This document shows positions 59,557-64,000 of a DNA stretch of 64,000 nucleotides, piece by piece. The DNA lies in assembly GCF_900107045.1 (NCBI RefSeq), contig NZ_FNON01000008.1:1-64000 (forward strand). The letters are read 5' to 3'. Below the pieces are notes generated by a model. That model saw only the letters and a program-made list of their open reading frames with translations. It was not told where the DNA came from and did no database searches. Position numbers and translations under genes: made by a program. The stretch comes from Amycolatopsis xylanica (GTDB taxonomy: Bacteria; Actinomycetota; Actinomycetes; Mycobacteriales; Pseudonocardiaceae). The stretch's first letter is position 1, and each line of letters starts with the position of its first letter.

Positions 59557-60813
59557 TCAGCCGAGCAGGCCTTTCACCTGGGCGCCCGCGGCCGCCGCGG
59601 CTTCCTCCGGCGGGCGGGCGTGCGCCAGCACCTGCTGCTCCATGGTCCATACCACCTGCGAGACCTGGGGGTACTTGTCGCCGTAGATGCCGCGGGCGCG
59701 GGCGCTGAGCATCTGGTGCGCGAACACCGGGATGATCGGGCTCCACGCCCAGGCCTGGTCGGTGACCGTGTCCTTGCGGTTGGGGATGCCGGACAGGCCC
59801 TTCCCCAGCTCGGTCCGGCTGTTACCCGGGTCGGCGATCCACCTGGCCACGTCCCACGCCTCCTCGACGTGCGCGCTGCCCTTGCCGACGGCGAGCACCT
59901 CGCCGCCGAGCGGGGAGGCCGAGTTGCCGCCGGAGCCGGTCGGCCACAGCGCGACGTCCCAGCGGAACTTGACCTGCTCGACCGAGCTGAGCACCCACGG
60001 GCCGTTGATCATCATCGAGCAGCGGCCCGCGCCGAACTCGCGGCCGATCTCGGACTGGCCGGACTGCAGCATGGACTTCGGGACGCTCTTGTCCTGGTTG
60101 ATCAGCTTGTCCACCAGGCTCAGCGCGGTCACGCTCGCCTTGTCGCCGAGGCCGCGCAGGTCCCCGCCCGCCTGCCACAGCAGCGGCAGGAACGTGAAAG
60201 TGCCTTCTTCGTTGGCAGCGGCCGAGAAACACAGCCCGGAGTGGTCGCCGGTGGTGAGTTTGCGGGCGTCGGCGACGAGGTCGTCCCAGGTCTTCGGCGG
60301 CTCGGGGATGCCGGCGGCGGTGAAGTGGTCCTTGTTGTACCAAAGCGCCGTGGTGTTGCTGCGGAACGGGACGCCGTAGAACTGCTTGTCCAGCTGGACG
60401 CTTTGGACGACCGGGTCGAGATACTCCTTGAGCGCGTCCCACATCTGCATGCGCGAAGTCAGATCCGTCAGCACGCCCTGTTTCGCGAACACCGGCACAT
60501 CCGCGTTGTCGATCGCGGCGAGGTCGGGGAATGTGCCGTTCTTGGCGGCTTCCTGCAGTTTCGCGCGAAACTCGCCAAATCGGATGACCGTCCTGCTGAT
60601 GGTCACATTCGGGTGACTTTTCTCGTACCGCGTGATCAAGCTTTTCACCGCGTTGTCGGCGCTGGGCGAATAGCCGAAATAGTCCCACCAGGTCAGTACC
60701 GTCTTGCCTGCCGAGTCGGCCTCCGAGTCACCACACGCCGAGGTCAGCGCCAGCAAACCCGTGAGTAGCAAGGAACCCAGCGCTCGGCGGGCACGGCGTC
60801 TTCCACTGGTCAT
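59557..60813 (-). CDS. ABC sugar-binding lipoprotein, family 1 extracellular solute-binding
   Basis: 418 aa. Lipobox LLALTSAC|GD near residue 27, then VLTWWDYFGYSPSADNAVKSLITRYEKSHPNVTISRTVIRFGEFRAKLQEAAKNGTFPDLAAIDNADV, typical of cluster D sugar-binding proteins. FPEV-like loops and IWNRNxx-type strands (TTALWYNKDHFTAAG, PKTWDDLVADARKLT) are clear. No permease or ATPase gene is adjacent; the nearest gene on the strand is the aldolase 43 nt upstream, so it may share a transcript with that enzyme and use a distant transporter. Confidence 0.9.
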   Translation of the reverse strand: MTSGRRRARRALGSLLLTGLLALTSACGDSEADSAGKTVLTWWDYFGYSPSADNAVKSLITRYEKSHPNVTISRTVIRFGEFRAKLQEAAKNGTFPDLAAIDNADVPVFAKQGVLTDLTSRMQMWDALKEYLDPVVQSVQLDKQFYGVPFRSNTTALWYNKDHFTAAGIPEPPKTWDDLVADARKLTTGDHSGLCFSAAANEEGTFTFLPLLWQAGGDLRGLGDKASVTALSLVDKLINQDKSVPKSMLQSGQSEIGREFGAGRCSMMINGPWVLSSVEQVKFRWDVALWPTGSGGNSASPLGGEVLAVGKGSAHVEEAWDVARWIADPGNSRTELGKGLSGIPNRKDTVTDQAWAWSPIIPVFAHQMLSARARGIYGDKYPQVSQVVWTMEQQVLAHARPPEEAAAAAGAQVKGLLG

Positions 60814-60856
60814 CCCCGAACCCTAGCGGTACCGGCCAACGGGAATGCGCGGCTCA

Positions 60857-61504
60857 TCACCCCTTTTGGCCATATCCGCGGAGTTTGGCCACAACACGTT
60901 CGATTTCCTCCGGCGGCAGCAACCGGGGCGTGCCTGCCGCCCGCGCGGTGAGCCAGACCTGGCATAGCCATTCGAGCTGACGGGTCCGCCCATATGCGTC
61001 GGCGAGCGACGAACCGAAGGTAATCGTCCCATGATTCGCGAGCAGGCAGCCGCGGCGTCCCGCCAATGCCCCGAGCATTGATTCGGCCAGCTCTTCGGTG
61101 CCATAGGTCGCATAAGGCGCGACCCGGACGGACGGCCCGATCAGCGCGCCCGCGTAATGCACGGCGGGCACCTCATCGACCAAAGTGGACACCGCGGTCG
61201 CGTGCAGCGCGTGCGTGTGGACCACCGCGGTGATCGGGGCGCCGTCGGGGTCGGCCGCGGTCCGGTAGAGCGCGAGGTGCATCGGCAGCTCGCTCGTCGG
61301 CTTCAGCGCCCCGTGCACGACCGTCCCGTCCAGCGAGACGACGGGGATGTCCGCCGCGCCGAGCGCCGCGTAGTCGACGCCGGTGGGCGTCACCGCCACC
61401 AGGTCGCCCCTGCGGGCCGACACGTTGCCCGAAGTCCCGACCACCAGGCCGTCGGCGGCCATCCTCCGCGCGTAGTCGGAGATTTCGGCACGCAGCTGTC
61501 CCAT
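60857..61504 (-). CDS. Class II aldolase/adducin family protein (FucA/AraD-like)
   Basis: 215 aa from ATG 61504. GTSGNVSARRG and VTPTGVDYAAL bind phosphate; PTSELPMHLALYR carries the catalytic Glu; HTHALHATAVS and NHGTITFGSSLADAYGR provide three zinc His. It is probably L-fuculose-, L-rhamnulose- or ribulose-phosphate-like aldolase/epimerase. Placed upstream of a sugar-binding lipoprotein on the same strand, suggesting deoxysugar or pentose use. Confidence 0.9.
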   Translation of the reverse strand: MGQLRAEISDYARRMAADGLVVGTSGNVSARRGDLVAVTPTGVDYAALGAADIPVVSLDGTVVHGALKPTSELPMHLALYRTAADPDGAPITAVVHTHALHATAVSTLVDEVPAVHYAGALIGPSVRVAPYATYGTEELAESMLGALAGRRGCLLANHGTITFGSSLADAYGRTRQLEWLCQVWLTARAAGTPRLLPPEEIERVVAKLRGYGQKG

Positions 61505-61572
61505 GAGCACCGCTAGAAAATACTGCGGCGCGCAGCGCCTCCGTTGAGGGTGGTGGTGGGCGACGGGCGGGG

Positions 61573-61941
61573 TTAGGGATCGGGAAGGTCCAGGAGTCCA
61601 TCGACGACGTCGTCGAGACTTCCCTCGGCGGTCCAGAGCACCTGTCCGCCGGGATCGCAGCGCATGGCGGCCGCGTCGGTCGTGTAGCGCACGCGCAACG
61701 CGTCGGCCTGGCCACCCGGCCAGCTCCGCACGCCGTTGACCTGGACGAGTTCCCCGGAATCGTCGTGCGCCGGATGGAACGTCCACCCCACGTCCCGCAG
61801 TCTGGCCAGCCTTTTGAGCTCCGGATAGGCCACGAAAGCCTCATCCTCCATCATCCACCCCGGATGGTCACCGGCCCGCACGGAAGCGGCGAGGGCGTTC
61901 CGTACGGGCCGGCTTTCTCGGTGAGCGGGGATTCGCGCCAC
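61573..61941 (-). CDS. Hypothetical protein
   Basis: 122 aa from GTG 61941 (no clear ribosome site; ATG near 61852 within WMMEDEAF is an alternative). Acidic C-terminus, central RLARLRDVGWTFHPAHDDSGELVQVNGVRSWPGG. No signal peptide or TM. I do not recognise the family. It lies 68 nt upstream of the aldolase gene on the same strand. Confidence 0.6.
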   Translation of the reverse strand: MARIPAHRESRPVRNALAASVRAGDHPGWMMEDEAFVAYPELKRLARLRDVGWTFHPAHDDSGELVQVNGVRSWPGGQADALRVRYTTDAAAMRCDPGGQVLWTAEGSLDDVVDGLLDLPDP

Positions 61942-62089
61942 CGTTGACCACTGTGCAACGAGTTCCCACGGAGTGGAACGCCAGCGAGCGGGGGTGACGC
62001 GGGCGCGACGGGGAAACCTGGGGCAGATTCACGAGATCGTGACTCAGCGTGTCTGGTTGGTTAGACTTCACACTATTGGGAGGTCGACT

Positions 62090-63502
62090 ATGCCGGAACC
62101 CAATCATCTACTCCGGGCGGCGCGCCACCGGCTGCCGTCCCCCGGCGCGCCCGGCGAACACGCCAGCCGCGCCGAAGTGGCTTCGGCGGTCAACCAGTGG
62201 CTTTGGCGGGAAACCGGCAAACGCTACGAGCTCGACGCGCATTACCTCGCCAAGCTCGAACGCGGCGTAGCACGCTGGCCCAACGCGGCCTACCGGTCGG
62301 GGCTCAGGCACGTGCTCGCCGCGCAGGACGACGCCGCGCTCGGTTTCCGGCCACCCCGGCGAGCGGATCGGGGGCCGACACCCGCGCCCAGCACGGTCAC
62401 CAGTCCGCAATGGGACGCCGAACTGGTCGCCGAACGCGCGACGGCTGTAACGGGGGACGATTTGACGCCACCGACACGACGCACGGTCCTAGCCGGCGCG
62501 GCCACCCTCATGGGGGCCGCGCTGGCGGGCGAACTCGAACCCTTCCTACGCCCGACCGTCGTCGGGCACGGCAGGGGCACCGCGTTCACCGAGGAGGAAC
62601 TCGAGTCAGCCGAGCAGCTCACCGCCACCCTGCGGGCCTGGCACACCCGCAACGGCACGCTCGCCCGCACAGCGGTGGTCGCGCAGCTCAACACGCACAC
62701 GAGAAGGCTCCGCGCCGCGCCGCAGGGCACCCCGGAGACGCTGCGCGCGTTCCGGATCGGCGCCGAGCTCGCCGACGTCGCGGCCTCGATGACCTGGGAC
62801 GCCGCGCTGCATTCGACCGCGCAGCGGTACTTCATCCTTTCCGCGCAGCTCGCGCACGCCGCCGGTGACGACGCGCTGGCCGCCGTCGCGCTCGCCTCGC
62901 TGGCCCGGCAGTGCTACGACCTCGGCCACCCCGACGACGGGCTCGAAATCGTCCAGCTCGCCCAGTACGGCACCCGCCGGACCGCCACGCCCAGGCTGCG
63001 CGCGGTGCTCGCGACCAGGGAGGCGTGGGCGTACGCGCTGCTCGGGGACGCGCGCGCGTTCCGCCGCACGGTCGGCCTCGCCGAGGACCACCACGCCGAG
63101 GGCGTGCGCGACATCGACGCGGTGACCCCGTCCGCGCGCAGCCTCGACGAGGCCGAGCTCGCCGGCGTGATCGGCGCCCGCTACCGCGACCTCGCCCGGT
63201 TCGACGCGAGCCACGCCCGCGATGCGCAGGAGTACATCGGGAAAGCGCTCGCCCTGCGCGATCCCGCCAGGGTGCGCAACCAGGTGTTCGACCTGATCGG
63301 GCTGGCCCGCGCGCACCTGATCACCCAGGAGCCGGACCGCGCGGCCGAACTGGTGCTGCGGGCACTGCCGCTCGCGGGCACCTGGACCGGCGGACGCGTC
63401 GGCACGAAGCTGCGGGACTTCCACCGCGAAGCCGCCCCGTTCACCACCGTTCCGGCCATGCGAGACGCCAGGGAAGCCGTTTCCACGCTCATCGCATGCT
63501 AG
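62090..63502 (+). CDS. XRE-like HTH regulator with TPR-like domain
   Basis: 470 aa from ATG 62090 (GGGAGG 6 nt upstream). An N-terminal region with HTH-like helices (RAEVASAVNQWLWRETGKRYELDAHYLAKLERGVARWPNAAY) is followed by a variable linker, an Ala-rich stretch RRTVLAGAATLMGAALAGE that resembles a Tat signal but is internal, and a TPR-like helical domain to the end. This layout is common in actinobacterial regulators near small sensor proteins. It overlaps the SLOG-like gene by 7 nt. Confidence 0.82.
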   Translation: MPEPNHLLRAARHRLPSPGAPGEHASRAEVASAVNQWLWRETGKRYELDAHYLAKLERGVARWPNAAYRSGLRHVLAAQDDAALGFRPPRRADRGPTPAPSTVTSPQWDAELVAERATAVTGDDLTPPTRRTVLAGAATLMGAALAGELEPFLRPTVVGHGRGTAFTEEELESAEQLTATLRAWHTRNGTLARTAVVAQLNTHTRRLRAAPQGTPETLRAFRIGAELADVAASMTWDAALHSTAQRYFILSAQLAHAAGDDALAAVALASLARQCYDLGHPDDGLEIVQLAQYGTRRTATPRLRAVLATREAWAYALLGDARAFRRTVGLAEDHHAEGVRDIDAVTPSARSLDEAELAGVIGARYRDLARFDASHARDAQEYIGKALALRDPARVRNQVFDLIGLARAHLITQEPDRAAELVLRALPLAGTWTGGRVGTKLRDFHREAAPFTTVPAMRDAREAVSTLIAC

Positions 63503-63987
63503 CGAGGAGACCTTTGCGCATCGGCATAACCGGACACACCACGCTCAGCGCTGCCAGTATCGGGCTGATCTCCGACCAGTTGCGTGCGCTGCTGGCCGAT
63601 CAGCCGGACCTGGTCGGCGTGACCTGCCTGGCGCGCGGCGCGGACCAGCTGTTCGCACGGGCGGTGCTCGACCTCGGCGGCCGCATCGAGGTCGTGCTGC
63701 CCGCGGCGGACTACCGCGAGCGCAAGGTGAAACCCGGCAACCTCGCCGAGTTCGACGCGCTGCTCGGCGCGGCGGCCACCGTGCGCACCATGCCGTTCGC
63801 CGAGTCGGGCAGCGCCGCGTACATGGCGGCGAGCGAGCAGGTGCTGTCCACAGTGGACATGCTGGTCGCGGTATGGGACGGGAAGCCGGCAGGCGGCCAC
63901 GGCGGAACGGCCGACGTGGTCCAAGCGGCCCGCGAACGCGCTATTCCGGTAACCGTCGTCTGGCCAATAGGCTGCGCCAGGGAATGA
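63496..63987 (+). CDS. SLOG-like Rossmann protein (nucleotide-ligand sensing)
   Basis: 163 aa from ATG 63496 (alternatively TTG 63514, preceded by GAGGAGACC). Rossmann-type fold with RIGITGHTTL, LVGVTCLARGADQLFARAVL, GRIEVVLPAADY and the acidic/glycine end MLVAVWDGKPAGGHGGTADVVQAA, the pattern of the SLOG/DprA-like superfamily that binds nucleotides or nucleotide-derived signals and is frequent in defence and signalling islands. The overlap with the XRE-TPR gene implies that they work together. The gene ends 13 nt before the window edge; downstream partners cannot be seen. Confidence 0.8.
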   Translation: MLARRPLRIGITGHTTLSAASIGLISDQLRALLADQPDLVGVTCLARGADQLFARAVLDLGGRIEVVLPAADYRERKVKPGNLAEFDALLGAAATVRTMPFAESGSAAYMAASEQVLSTVDMLVAVWDGKPAGGHGGTADVVQAARERAIPVTVVWPIGCARE

Positions 63988-64000
63988 TTTTGACCTAATT

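Overview
The window is 64 kb of very GC-rich DNA. Dense, tightly packed genes often overlap by ATGA or TGATG and GTG starts are common. IdeR/DmdR-type iron control, a DinB2-type polymerase, a LigC/Prim-Pol pair, LAL/STAND regulators and an EF-Tu3-type second elongation factor all point to a filamentous actinobacterium. Pseudonocardiaceae, most likely Amycolatopsis or a close relative, fits best (inference from protein content; no 16S gene is present).

Layout. 0.3-8.3 kb: a secreted esterase, a TetR-controlled heterodimeric ABC exporter, a membrane HTH/NBR1-Ig protein, a CPCC protein and a DUF4232 lipoprotein. 8.4-24.7 kb: a specialised-metabolism island. Its core is a four-gene operon (class II DAHP synthase, DhbA/EntA-like dehydrogenase, PhzD, PhzE) that should turn erythrose-4-P and PEP into 3-hydroxyanthranilate; the later phenazine genes are absent. 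Around it are an EF-Tu paralogue behind a leader ORF/attenuator, a domesticated transposase-like protein, a large FAD/NAD(P) protein, a NAT-fold protein lacking its catalytic cysteine, an unrecorded Trp/Pro-rich small ORF, and two divergent STAND/LAL regulators. 24.8-31.8 kb: small proteins and DNA repair genes (DinB2-like Pol, LigC, Prim-Pol), a TetR/VOC pair and a secreted metallopeptidase. 31.8-38.5 kb: a large subtilase/sedolisin-like exported protein, then, in the opposite direction, a compact system of a six-cysteine leader-bearing peptide, MauE-like and MauD-like thiol oxidation proteins, an ABC exporter and an S26 peptidase. 39-42.4 kb: a polyamine operon (ODC-type decarboxylase, SpeD, SpeE) ending in a membrane metallophosphoesterase. 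42.4-50.4 kb: a LacI-controlled sugar ABC operon with a secreted GH2 enzyme. 50.6-64 kb: MFS/MarR efflux pair, a degenerate iron-ADH-fold protein, iron-siderophore uptake with an iron box, a nucleotide-sugar-epimerase-like SDR, a MocR/AhpD pair, a sugar-binding lipoprotein, an aldolase and an XRE-TPR/SLOG pair at the edge.

The strongest novelty candidates are (1) the six-Cys peptide system at 34956-38524, (2) the EF-Tu paralogue at 8389-9567, which carries substitutions at two positions linked to elfamycin/GE2270 resistance and sits behind a WblC/WhiB7-like promoter, a leader ORF and an intrinsic terminator, and (3) the 3-hydroxyanthranilate island with three accessory proteins whose classical active sites are lost. 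Two families of dispersed palindromes occupy gene ends, and in several places the palindrome itself supplies the stop codon. All alignments to known families were made from memory, without database searches.
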